This document shows positions 7,721 to 14,049 of a DNA stretch of 21,136 nucleotides, piece by piece (position 1 is the stretch's first letter; each line of letters begins with the position of its first letter). Source of the stretch: an uncultured Oscillospiraceae bacterium. GTDB taxonomy: Bacteria; Bacillota; Clostridia; Oscillospirales; Oscillospiraceae. The position numbers and the translations under genes are program-made. The notes beneath the pieces are model-generated. The model had not been told where the DNA came from and did not search any database. It saw nothing but the letters and a program-made list of their open reading frames with translations. The DNA is taken from contig CAKTSA010000027.1 of assembly GCA_934597585.1 (NCBI GenBank), forward strand, positions 1 to 21,136. The letters run 5' to 3'.

Positions 7721-7803
7721 AAGGTATATTCCCTACCGGCACTGGGACAAGCGGCGGCGCGCCACAGAGACAGGAAACACAACGAGGAAAGAGAGGTACC
7801 AAC

Positions 7804-9294
7804 ATGAAGAAAACAATCACCGCCCTGCTGCTGTCGCTGGTGACAGTCCTGTGCCTGACGGCTGTGGCATGGGCGACAGAGTCACCGGCAGCACCGGACG
7901 CACCTACTGATGCGCAGCTGCTGGCGCTGACGGATGTGGTCAAGATCAGCTGCATTGCGGACGAAGATCCTGTCACGCATGTCACCCGCCACGGCAGCAG
8001 GAGCTACCAGCTGATCCCCGGCACCTATACCACGAAGGATTATACGGGTAAGGACTGTGAGGTAGAATACGTTGATAGTGCCCAGGCATGGAGATATATC
8101 TTCTGGCTGACGGAGGCGGGTGAAAAAGCATATATTTCCAAGTTCGAGCAGGAGACGAATTCCTCTCACTATTCCCCGCTTCCCGACACTGGCATTATCC
8201 TGGTATACAGAAATGCTGAGTCGGGCTGGCAGCTGGATGCTGTAGACGGCGCGGCTGAGATCAGACTGACTGACTGCAACACCATCCCCAAGCCCGACGC
8301 CCCCTCTCAGGATCTGATCAAAACCGGCAAGGTCTTCGTGGTCTGTGAAAGCAACCATCAGCACAGCGTGTCGGAGTTCACTCTGGCCGCGGGCACCTAT
8401 TATACCGACGCAACCAGCATGCGCTGGAATGCTGAATATAACAACAGGGCCGGTGCATGGCTCTACAATGTATACCTGCGTCAGGGCAATGAGGGCATCA
8501 GCCCCTATGTGAATCCGTTCTTCCAGGCAAACGGCAAGCACCTGGTGAACTACGTCGGCGGCGAGGTTTCCTTCATCTACCGCAGCAACGAAAACAAATG
8601 GGAAATCTTGGGTGATGGCGAATATTTCTCTGCCGCCCACATCTGGGTGTGCGACTTCCCCACCGCCGCTGAGCTGGGTCTGAACGTCAACGTCACGTGC
8701 AAGGATGGCACGCACGCGGACAAAAAATATGACACCGCCAATCTGCTAGCCGACACCAGCCTGAGCTTTGAGCCAGTACTCATACCCTACTCTTCTATGG
8801 AGCCCTACTATGTGGAATATCACTACAAGGTGTTCCTGACCGACACGGCAGCCAACGGCTATGCAGCCAATTACAGCACCGCAGTGGGCAAGACCCATAC
8901 GTGGGATAAAGTCAGAGACTCCGTAATGATGTGCTGGAGCGGCAACCAATCCTCCAACTATTCCATCGATCCGGACAATAGGGATTCCGCAGCGATCGCC
9001 GTCTACTCTGATCCGGCCAACGATCCTCCCATTGAAGTCGATCCCGACAATCCCGACTACAAGTGGATGCTGGTCGAGGGCAGCAAAAACACCCTCACCC
9101 TCACCGCCACGGACACTACCACCACACCCCCCGGCGGTACCGGCGGCGGGTTCCCCTTCAAGGACAGCAACAAGACCACCACAACCGTCTCCTCCCCCAA
9201 GACCTTTGACGCGGGCATGGCGGTGTACGCCGGCCTGGCCATCCTGTCCCTCACCGGCAGCGCCATGGTGATCCGCAAGAAGAACGAGTTCTAA
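7804..9294 (+). CDS. Sortase-anchored surface protein with three divergent repeat modules
   Basis: The 496-residue product has a Sec signal peptide (MKKTITALLLSLVTVLCLTA, cut probably near VAWA). At the C terminus is a Thr/Gly/Pro-rich stalk, then SPKTFD (464-469), a hydrophobic helix and the tail RKKNEF: a cell-wall sorting signal of the SPKT-x-D type used by clostridial class B-like sortases. The middle seems to hold three related modules of about 110-140 residues (roughly 45-156, 171-278 and 292-434). Shared features are a V-x-V/I-x-C strand, a Tyr-rich LxxGTY-type turn and a WxL-type end. They resemble adhesin-like beta domains of gut Firmicutes, but binding function is unknown. The start at 7804 follows an AGAGAGG ribosome site; the long leader upstream is probably regulatory. 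It has its own promoter and terminator, and no sortase gene is near. Confidence 0.85.
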   Translation: MKKTITALLLSLVTVLCLTAVAWATESPAAPDAPTDAQLLALTDVVKISCIADEDPVTHVTRHGSRSYQLIPGTYTTKDYTGKDCEVEYVDSAQAWRYIFWLTEAGEKAYISKFEQETNSSHYSPLPDTGIILVYRNAESGWQLDAVDGAAEIRLTDCNTIPKPDAPSQDLIKTGKVFVVCESNHQHSVSEFTLAAGTYYTDATSMRWNAEYNNRAGAWLYNVYLRQGNEGISPYVNPFFQANGKHLVNYVGGEVSFIYRSNENKWEILGDGEYFSAAHIWVCDFPTAAELGLNVNVTCKDGTHADKKYDTANLLADTSLSFEPVLIPYSSMEPYYVEYHYKVFLTDTAANGYAANYSTAVGKTHTWDKVRDSVMMCWSGNQSSNYSIDPDNRDSAAIAVYSDPANDPPIEVDPDNPDYKWMLVEGSKNTLTLTATDTTTTPPGGTGGGFPFKDSNKTTTTVSSPKTFDAGMAVYAGLAILSLTGSAMVIRKKNEF

Positions 9295-9308
9295 AAAAAT
9301 CACCTGAG

Positions 9309-9338
9309 AAAGAGCACCCTGCGGGGTGCTCTTTTTTT
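9309..9338 (+). terminator. Intrinsic terminator of the surface protein gene
   Basis: AGAGCACCC (9311-9319) pairs with GGGTGCTCT (9324-9332) around a 4-base loop, followed by an unbroken T run to 9338. It lies 15 bases after the stop codon. Confidence 0.93.
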
Positions 9339-9366
9339 GCGAATGCAGTGCAGTGCGTTCACCGGG

Positions 9367-9393
9367 CGGGCCGATGTGGGCATCGGCCCCTAC
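9367..9393 (+). repeat. R1 palindromic repeat, copy D
   Basis: A 27-base unit with arms GGGCCGATG and CATCGGCCC and right end CCCCTAC, identical to copy E and to inverted copy B. An R2 copy follows 14 bases later. Its left flank GTGCGTTCACC resembles the flank of copy E. Confidence 0.88.
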
Positions 9394-9407
9394 GGGTGCG
9401 CCCACTC

Positions 9408-9475
9408 ATATCCAATCATGCCGCGCAGCGGCATACCACAACTTTTCACTTTTCACTCTTCACTCTTCACTCTTC
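9408..9475 (+). repeat. R2 composite repeat, copy b
   Basis: Left boundary CATATCCAATCATG, hairpin ATGCCGC-GCA-GCGGCAT, then TACCACAAC, then TTTTCAC and repeated TTCACTC heptamers to 9475. It is the cleanest copy. Together with copy D of R1 it fills most of the 338-base gap between the surface protein gene and the next promoter at 9532. Confidence 0.85.
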
Positions 9476-9531
9476 CTAAAAACGTCACCCAACGTCAAAT
9501 TGTAAATTTTTCCCCTGCCCCATGGCGGATG

Positions 9532-9560
9532 TTGCAAAAGGTCGGAAAGCGTGGTATGAT
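9532..9560 (+). promoter_or_regulatory. Promoter of the LTA-synthase-family gene
   Basis: -35 TTGCAA (9532-9537), 17 bp spacer, -10 TATGAT (9555-9560). The start is expected near 9567. The leader has a small hairpin, CGTCCC-GCC-GGGACG (9596-9610), just before the AAAAGGAG ribosome site. Confidence 0.75.
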
Positions 9561-9632
9561 ATTCAAACTGCCCTTCGGCATATTCTGACGATCCTCGTCC
9601 CGCCGGGACGCCTGCGAAAAAAGGAGACCTCT

Positions 9633-11753
9633 ATGGAAGAGAAACACACCCGTCTGGAGCCGCCCCAGGAGAGCGCCCCCAAGGCCACGCTGTGGCCCCT
9701 GTTTTTCCTGCCGCTGGCGCTTTTGTATCACGAGCTGCTGCTGCGCATCTGCGACCGCACGGTGCCCTTTCTGGACACGGCGCTGGTGTATATCCTGCTG
9801 TTTTCCGCCGCGGGAGGCTTTCTGCTGTCAGCCCTCATCGACCTGCTGCCCCGTAAGGCCGCCCATGTGACCACCTACGTCCTGTGTACCCTGTGGACGG
9901 TGGTGACGTGCATCGAGCTGTGCTGCAAGAGCTACTTCAAGAGCTACTGGGGTCTCAGCTTCATCACCCAGATGACCGGCAACGTGGTGGGCAACTTCTT
10001 CTCCACCATGCTGGAGATCATCTGGAGCCGCATCGTCTTCATCCTGCTGGCCTACGTGCCCTTGATCCTGCTGATCATCTTCCGCCGCCATCTGCTGCCG
10101 GGGAGAGCCCTCAGCAAGCGGACGCGCCTCACCGCCCTGGCGGCCTTTGCGGTGTGCCAGGCGGCCGGCAGCGCCCTGTGCTATACCGGCGATGCCCGGG
10201 GGGACTACACCTATAACTACGTCACCGACCGGGCGGTGCCCCAGTTCGGCCTGGCGGCGTCCATCCGGCTGGAGGCCCAGTACGGCATCTTCGGTCTGCC
10301 GGACGCCCCGGTGATCCAGGTGGACGAGCCCTTGCCGGACGACACCGCGGACCAGCCGGTGGAGTACGACTACAACAAGATGGACCTGGACTTCTCCGCC
10401 ACCTCCGACCTGGTGGGCGGCTCCACCCTGGAGAACATGCACAAGTACTTCAGCAGCAAGACCGCCAGCCAGCAGAACGAGTACACCGGCATGTTCCAGG
10501 GCAAGAACCTCATCCAGATCACCGCCGAGGCCTTCTCCCCCTACGTCATCAGCAAGGAGCTGACGCCGACCCTGTATAAGCTGACCCACGAGGGCTTCGT
10601 CTTCACCAACTACTACCAGCCCGGCTGGGGCCAGTCCACCACCGGCGGCGAGTTTGCCCACATGACCGGCGTCATCCCCACCTGGGTCAACGGCAACCTC
10701 AGCTTCTACGCCAGCCACCAGGACTATATGCCCTTCGCCCTGGGCAACCAGTTCCGGGCCCTGGGCTACACCACCGTGGCCTATCACAACAACTCCTACA
10801 CCTACTACAACCGCCATCTCACCCACCCCAACCTGGGCTATGACTACTACGGCCAGGGCAACGGCCTGGACATCACCGGCCCCGGCTGGCCCTACTCCGA
10901 CCGGGAGATGATGGAGCTGACCGCCCCGGCGTATATTCAGGATTACGTCAACACCGGCAAGCCCTTCCACGCCTACTACATGTCCGTCAGCGGCCACGCC
11001 AACTGGGGCTGGGGCAACGCCATGTCCGCCAAGAACCGGGAGGCCGCCGTGGCCGCCTATCCCGACGCCTCCCAGCCGGTGCAGGGCTATATCGCCGCCA
11101 ACCTGGAGCTGGAGTACGCCCTCACCTACCTTCTGGAGCAGCTGGAGGCCGCCGGCATCGCCGAGGATACCGTCATCTGCATGACCGCCGACCACTATCC
11201 CTACGCCCTGGTCACCGACGAGGTGGACTACTACCAGGAGCTCAGCGGCAAACAGGACAGCGAGCTGGACATCTCCCGCTATCAGAACACCTGGCTCCTG
11301 TGGAGCGGCAGCATGACCGAGAGCATCACCGTGGACACCCCCTGCTCCGCCATCGATATTCTGCCCACCGTCAGCAATCTGTTCGGTCTGACGTTTGACT
11401 CCCGGCTGCTGTCGGGCCACGACGTGTTCGCCCAGAACTACAGCGCTTCCCAGGCCAGCACCTGCATGCCCCTGGTGATCCTGCCCACCAACCGGGGCTA
11501 CAGCTGGATCACCGCCGCCGGCACCTACGACGCCAAGACCCGCACCTTCACCCCCAACCGGGGCATCACCGTGGCGGAGGATTACGTGAAGACCGTCTCG
11601 GCCCTGGTGGACGCCAAGTACTCCTACGCCCGCCAGCTGATCCAGTACGACTACGCCGGCGTGGTCCTCCACCATCCCCAGGCCACCCACGTGATGCCCG
11701 CTCCCCCCAAGCCCCCCGCCTCCAGCTCCCACCTGACGGATGTCACGGAGTGA
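9633..11753 (+). CDS. LTA synthase family protein (phosphoglycerol transferase, alkaline phosphatase/sulfatase superfamily)
   Basis: The 706-residue protein has an N-terminal block of about five membrane helices (roughly 20-36, 47-71, 78-97, 130-151 and 166-183) and a large extracellular catalytic domain. Active-site features of LtaS are present in order: metal-binding E299 in LIQITAEAFSPYVI, the GWGQSTTGGEF loop with T336 aligned to the LtaS nucleophile threonine, H455 in SVSGHANW, and D520-H521 in MTADHYPYAL. It would transfer glycerophosphate from phosphatidylglycerol onto a lipid anchor or other envelope glycan. The start at 9633 has AAAAGGAG upstream; earlier in-frame codons would precede the likely transcript start. 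Which polymer it makes (lipoteichoic acid or a phosphoglycerol-decorated glycan) is not decided by sequence. It stands alone with promoter and terminator. Confidence 0.9.
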   Translation: MEEKHTRLEPPQESAPKATLWPLFFLPLALLYHELLLRICDRTVPFLDTALVYILLFSAAGGFLLSALIDLLPRKAAHVTTYVLCTLWTVVTCIELCCKSYFKSYWGLSFITQMTGNVVGNFFSTMLEIIWSRIVFILLAYVPLILLIIFRRHLLPGRALSKRTRLTALAAFAVCQAAGSALCYTGDARGDYTYNYVTDRAVPQFGLAASIRLEAQYGIFGLPDAPVIQVDEPLPDDTADQPVEYDYNKMDLDFSATSDLVGGSTLENMHKYFSSKTASQQNEYTGMFQGKNLIQITAEAFSPYVISKELTPTLYKLTHEGFVFTNYYQPGWGQSTTGGEFAHMTGVIPTWVNGNLSFYASHQDYMPFALGNQFRALGYTTVAYHNNSYTYYNRHLTHPNLGYDYYGQGNGLDITGPGWPYSDREMMELTAPAYIQDYVNTGKPFHAYYMSVSGHANWGWGNAMSAKNREAAVAAYPDASQPVQGYIAANLELEYALTYLLEQLEAAGIAEDTVICMTADHYPYALVTDEVDYYQELSGKQDSELDISRYQNTWLLWSGSMTESITVDTPCSAIDILPTVSNLFGLTFDSRLLSGHDVFAQNYSASQASTCMPLVILPTNRGYSWITAAGTYDAKTRTFTPNRGITVAEDYVKTVSALVDAKYSYARQLIQYDYAGVVLHHPQATHVMPAPPKPPASSSHLTDVTE

Positions 11754-11765
11754 CATCCATCACCC

Positions 11766-11836
11766 ATATTCAATCATGCCGCGCAGCGGCATACCACACC
11801 TCTTCACTCTTCACTTTTCACTCTTATCTCTTCACT
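11766..11836 (+). repeat. R2 composite repeat, copy c
   Basis: Left boundary CATATTCAATCATG, the ATGCCGC-GCA-GCGGCAT hairpin, TACCACACC, then TTCACTC-type heptamers. It lies just after the LTA-synthase-family stop and faces an inverted copy (13505-13573) across the two replication genes. Confidence 0.85.
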
Positions 11837-11841
11837 TATAT

Positions 11842-11871
11842 AAAACTCCCTCTACTAAGAGGGAGTTTTTT
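11842..11871 (+). terminator. Intrinsic terminator after the LTA-synthase-family gene
   Basis: AAAACTCCCTC pairs with GAGGGAGTTTT (11 bp) around TACTAA, and the T run continues to 11871. The flanking A run on the other side could let it act in both directions. Confidence 0.88.
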
Positions 11872-11875
11872 CGCC

Positions 11876-11901
11876 TTTGTTGCCCTTTCGAGGGCAACAA
11901 A
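11876..11901. repeat. Perfect 11 bp hairpin with TTCG tetraloop
   Basis: TTTGTTGCCCT and AGGGCAACAAA flank TTCG. It is followed by an A run (AGAAAAAAAA) rather than a T run, so it is not an obvious terminator for + transcripts. It lies in the leader of the replication initiator gene, 40 bases before its start. Confidence 0.7.
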
Positions 11902-11940
11902 TAGAAAAAAAATCACTATGGGTAAAGGAGGTGACCGCCT

Positions 11941-12618
11941 ATGCGGGAAGGATGGGTAAAGCTGCACCGGTCGGTGCTGAACCTGCCGGTGTTTGACGAG
12001 CCGGAGCTGCTGCGGCTGTGGCTCTATCTGCTGCTGAAGGCCAGCCACCAGCCCCGGGACCTGCCGGTGGGCCAGACCATCGTCCACCTGCAGCCGGGCC
12101 AGTTGATCACCGGCCGCAAGCGCATCGCCCAGGATCTGGACATAAACGAGGCCAGAGTCCGCCGCCAGCTGAAACGACTGGCACTGCACCAGCTGGTGGA
12201 CACGAAAGCGACCAACAAATATACCCTCGTAACCCTGATGAACTGGGACTTTTTCCAGTCCGGCGACCAACAAAACGACCAGCAAACGGCCAACAAACGG
12301 CCAACAAACGACCAACAAAACGGCCACAAACAAGAATGTAACAACAAGAAAGAAAAGAATGAAAAGAAGGGTGTACCCCGCGCGTGCTTCGCACCACCCA
12401 CCCTGGCGGAGGTTCAGTCCTACGTGGCTGAGCGCCATTCTCCGGTAATTCCACAGGAATTCATCGACTTCTACGCCGCAAAAGGCTGGATGGTCGGCAA
12501 GACCCCCATGAAAGACTGGAAAGCGGCTTGCCGAAACGCCGAAACCTGGGACCGCTGGCACCGCAAGAGCGTCACACCGCCCTTCTACGACTACTCCAAT
12601 ACGGAGGACAGTTTGTGA
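11941..12618 (+). CDS. Phage-like replication initiator / replisome organizer (winged-helix N-terminal domain)
   Basis: The 225-residue protein starts MREGWVKLHRSVLNLPVFDE after a strong AAAGGAGG site. Residues about 1-105 form a winged-helix region (GRKRIAQDLDINEARVRRQL, then a wing ending YTLVTLMNWDFFQ) typical of phage and mobile-element replication initiators with DnaD/replisome-organizer character. A Gln/Asn/Lys-rich linker (about 106-150) is encoded by tandem repeats and an A-rich tract. The C-terminal part (about 150-225) holds EFIDFYAAKGWMVGK and MKDWKAACRNAETWDR, a conserved end of phage replisome organizers. Its partner, a DnaC-type helicase loader, follows after 70 bases. By family knowledge it would bind the origin and recruit the loader and helicase. 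No integrase, recombinase or structural phage gene is in view, so this may be a remnant or a domesticated module. Confidence 0.8.
   Translation: MREGWVKLHRSVLNLPVFDEPELLRLWLYLLLKASHQPRDLPVGQTIVHLQPGQLITGRKRIAQDLDINEARVRRQLKRLALHQLVDTKATNKYTLVTLMNWDFFQSGDQQNDQQTANKRPTNDQQNGHKQECNNKKEKNEKKGVPRACFAPPTLAEVQSYVAERHSPVIPQEFIDFYAAKGWMVGKTPMKDWKAACRNAETWDRWHRKSVTPPFYDYSNTEDSL
12267..12334 (+). repeat. Six iteron-like direct repeats inside the initiator gene (candidate origin)
   Basis: The units are CCAACAAAACGA, CCAGCAAACGG, CCAACAAACGG, CCAACAAACGA, CCAACAAAACGG and a worn CCACAAACAAG, at 12267, 12279, 12290, 12301, 12312 and 12324. Their 11-12 base period is close to one helical turn. They are followed by an A-rich stretch (about 12331-12369), a candidate unwinding element. 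Lambda O and similar genes carry their origin in the same place. A simple low-complexity linker is the alternative. Confidence 0.55.
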
Positions 12619-12630
12619 GTGCCCTGCGGG

Positions 12631-12679
12631 AGTGAAGAGTGAAGAGTGAAGAGTGAAGAGTGAAGAGTGAAAAGTGAAG
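12631..12679 (+). repeat. Seven-unit heptamer array (AGTGAAG), R2-type tail
   Basis: Seven units of 7 bases run without a break: five AGTGAAG, one AGTGAAA, one AGTGAAG. It is the reverse complement of the R2 tail heptamer. The last unit merges into AAGGAGGT, the ribosome binding site of the next gene. Confidence 0.9.
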
Positions 12680-12688
12680 GAGGTACCC

Positions 12689-13492
12689 ATGAGCATCATC
12701 ACCACCGTGGCCGAAAAGAGTCGGGCCACGCAGGAGCCGGGGGACTACACCCGGGACGGGCTGCTGTATTGCGGCCAGTGCCACACCCCCAAGCAGTGCC
12801 GCATCACCGTGGGCGGCAGAACCTACACCGTGGGCTGCCAGTGCACCTGCGCCGAGGAGCGCTACCAGGCCCGCCGCCAGGCCCTGCGGCAGCAGGAGCA
12901 GGCCCAGCGCATCGAGAGCCTGCGCTCCCGGGGCATCCAGGACCGCGCCCTGTCCGCCTGCCGCTTTGCCCGGGCGGAGGAGACCCCCCAGCTGGCCCGC
13001 TGCCGCCGCTACGTCCAGAACTGGGACCAGGTCCAGGCCCGGAATCTGGGTCTGCTGCTGTGGGGCGGCACCGGCAGCGGCAAGACCTTCGCCGCCGCCT
13101 GCGTGGCCAACGAGCTCATCAGCCGCGGCGTGCCCACCATGATCACCAGCTTCCCCCGCATCCTCAGCGCCGGATACGACCGCCAGGACATCCTGACCCA
13201 GGTGCGGGAGTTCCCCCTGCTGGTCATCGACGACCTGGGGGTGGAGCGCAGCAGCGACTATGCGCTGGAGACGGTATACCTCATCGTAGATGAGCGATAC
13301 AAGGCCAAGAAGCCCCTGATCGTCACCACCAACCTGCCCATCGAGACCCTGAAAAACCCCCAGAACCTCACCTATCAGCGAATCTACGACCGGATCCTGG
13401 AGCTGTGCGTCCCCATCGCCTTCCCCGGCCCCGACCGCCGCCGCACCGCCGCCAGAAGCAACCGGGAGGATATGGCAGCGCTGCTGCAGTGA
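12689..13492 (+). CDS. DnaC-type ATPase, replicative helicase loader
   Basis: The 267-residue protein is an AAA+ ATPase of the DnaC/IstB-like group, which loads the replicative helicase onto single-stranded DNA. It has an N-terminal cysteine cluster (C28, C31, C37, C50, C52, C54), a probable zinc site. An Arg/Gln-rich helix follows, then Walker A GGTGSGKT (126-133), Walker B LLVIDDLG (177-184), a sensor-like IVTTNLP and an arginine-rich QRIYDRI. The start at 12689 is set by AAGGAGGT, which overlaps the heptamer array; a GTG at 12674 lies inside the array and is unlikely. The genome's main loader could instead be encoded elsewhere. Pairing with the initiator at 11941 indicates a phage-type O/P-like replication pair. 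Confidence 0.87.
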   Translation: MSIITTVAEKSRATQEPGDYTRDGLLYCGQCHTPKQCRITVGGRTYTVGCQCTCAEERYQARRQALRQQEQAQRIESLRSRGIQDRALSACRFARAEETPQLARCRRYVQNWDQVQARNLGLLLWGGTGSGKTFAAACVANELISRGVPTMITSFPRILSAGYDRQDILTQVREFPLLVIDDLGVERSSDYALETVYLIVDERYKAKKPLIVTTNLPIETLKNPQNLTYQRIYDRILELCVPIAFPGPDRRRTAARSNREDMAALLQ

Positions 13493-13504
13493 AACGGGGG
13501 AAAA

Positions 13505-13573
13505 GGAAGAGAGAAGCGTGAAGAGGGAAAAGTGAAAAGTTGCGGTATGCCGCTGCGCGGCATGATTGAAATA
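13505..13573 (-). repeat. R2 composite repeat, copy d (inverted)
   Basis: Read on the minus strand it starts TATTTCAATCATG, has the ATGCCGC-GCA-GCGGCAT hairpin, then TACCGCAAC and TTTTCACTTTTC with a worn heptamer tail. It lies 12 bases after the helicase-loader stop and is inverted relative to copy c. Confidence 0.85.
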
Positions 13574-13590
13574 ACGGTGCGTCTACCGTG

Positions 13591-13617
13591 CGGGCCGATG
13601 TGGGCATCGGCCCCTAC
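13591..13617 (+). repeat. R1 palindromic repeat, copy E
   Basis: A 27-base unit identical to copy D, with flank GTCTACCGTG on the left. It directly follows R2 copy d. Confidence 0.88.
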
Positions 13618-13638
13618 GAAAATCTACCGTATCCGTTC

Positions 13639-13665
13639 GTAGGGGGCGATGCCCACATCGCCCCG
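13639..13665 (-). repeat. R1 palindromic repeat, copy F (variant stem)
   Basis: An inverted unit with arms GGGGCGATG and CATCGCCCC, matching copy C. CCCCTAC at 13680-13686 supplies a second outer end, so the full unit may span 13639-13686. Confidence 0.85.
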
Positions 13666-14005
13666 CCGTACAACGATCCATCCCCTACCGTTCCACCGCA
13701 TGAGCGGCAGCGGCGCAAGAAGAAAGTCGATGCGTCATACGATACGAAATCAGACATATTCCGCGACCGCGTGGTAAAAGGCTGCAAATCCGTACACACC
13801 ATAGCGTGGGCGGATTCTTAAACCGCAGGTTTAAGCGGCCCTTTTGGACACTTTTGGGGCCGCGGCCAAAAGTGTCTCGCGCCCGGGGGCGCGAAACACC
13901 CCCTCGTGTCCCGTCTCCGCCGACACATGTCCACCTCCCTCTCGGCAAAATCACCATATCCGGTCACATAAAACTGTCACTCCATACGAAAATCAGCAAA
14001 CCGCA
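13666..14005. other. Gene-poor stretch with three clustered hairpins
   Basis: I see no convincing gene here. It contains three strong inverted repeats in a row: CTTAAACC-GCA-GGTTTAAG (13817-13835), GACACTTTTGG with CCAAAAGTGTC (13847-13876), and TCGCGCCC with GGGCGCGA (13877-13894). A 36-codon minus-strand reading frame (13818-13928) has a GGGAGG site, but its product is Arg/Pro-rich and is just the translation of the palindromes. The cluster may be another repeat element or a structured RNA. Confidence 0.5.
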
Positions 14006-14034
14006 TTGACACGACCTGTGAAAGTTGCTAGTAT
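14006..14034 (+). promoter_or_regulatory. Promoter of the LacI-family regulator / maltodextrin operon
   Basis: A perfect -35 TTGACA (14006-14011), 17 bp spacer and -10 TAGTAT (14029-14034) predict a start near 14041. Confidence 0.8.
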
Positions 14035-14049
14035 AGTGGTGTCCTGAAT

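Noticed and set aside
9828..11756. A 642-codon minus-strand frame opposite the LTA-synthase-family gene
   Set aside because: Composition is extreme in Gly, Val and His without any domain; the plus-strand product has a full active site.
12267..12334. The direct repeats considered as a CRISPR array
   Set aside because: Units are only 11-12 bases and adjoin without spacers, and they lie in a coding frame.
12674..12688. GTG at 12674 as start of the helicase loader
   Set aside because: It lies inside the heptamer array and upstream of the AAGGAGGT site that clearly serves ATG 12689.
11941..13492. The replication pair considered as the host's own DnaD and DnaI/DnaC
   Set aside because: Not fully excluded, but the initiator's winged-helix type, its MKDWKAA-type C terminus and its repeat-bearing linker resemble phage replisome organizers more than chromosomal DnaD.
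13588..13821. A 77-codon plus-strand frame in the repeat region
   Set aside because: It runs through both R1 copies and has no ribosome binding site or protein-like composition.
13818..13928. A 36-codon minus-strand reading frame with GGGAGG upstream of its ATG
   Set aside because: The product is Arg/Pro/Gly-rich and is read entirely through three palindromes; no promoter or recognisable motif supports it.
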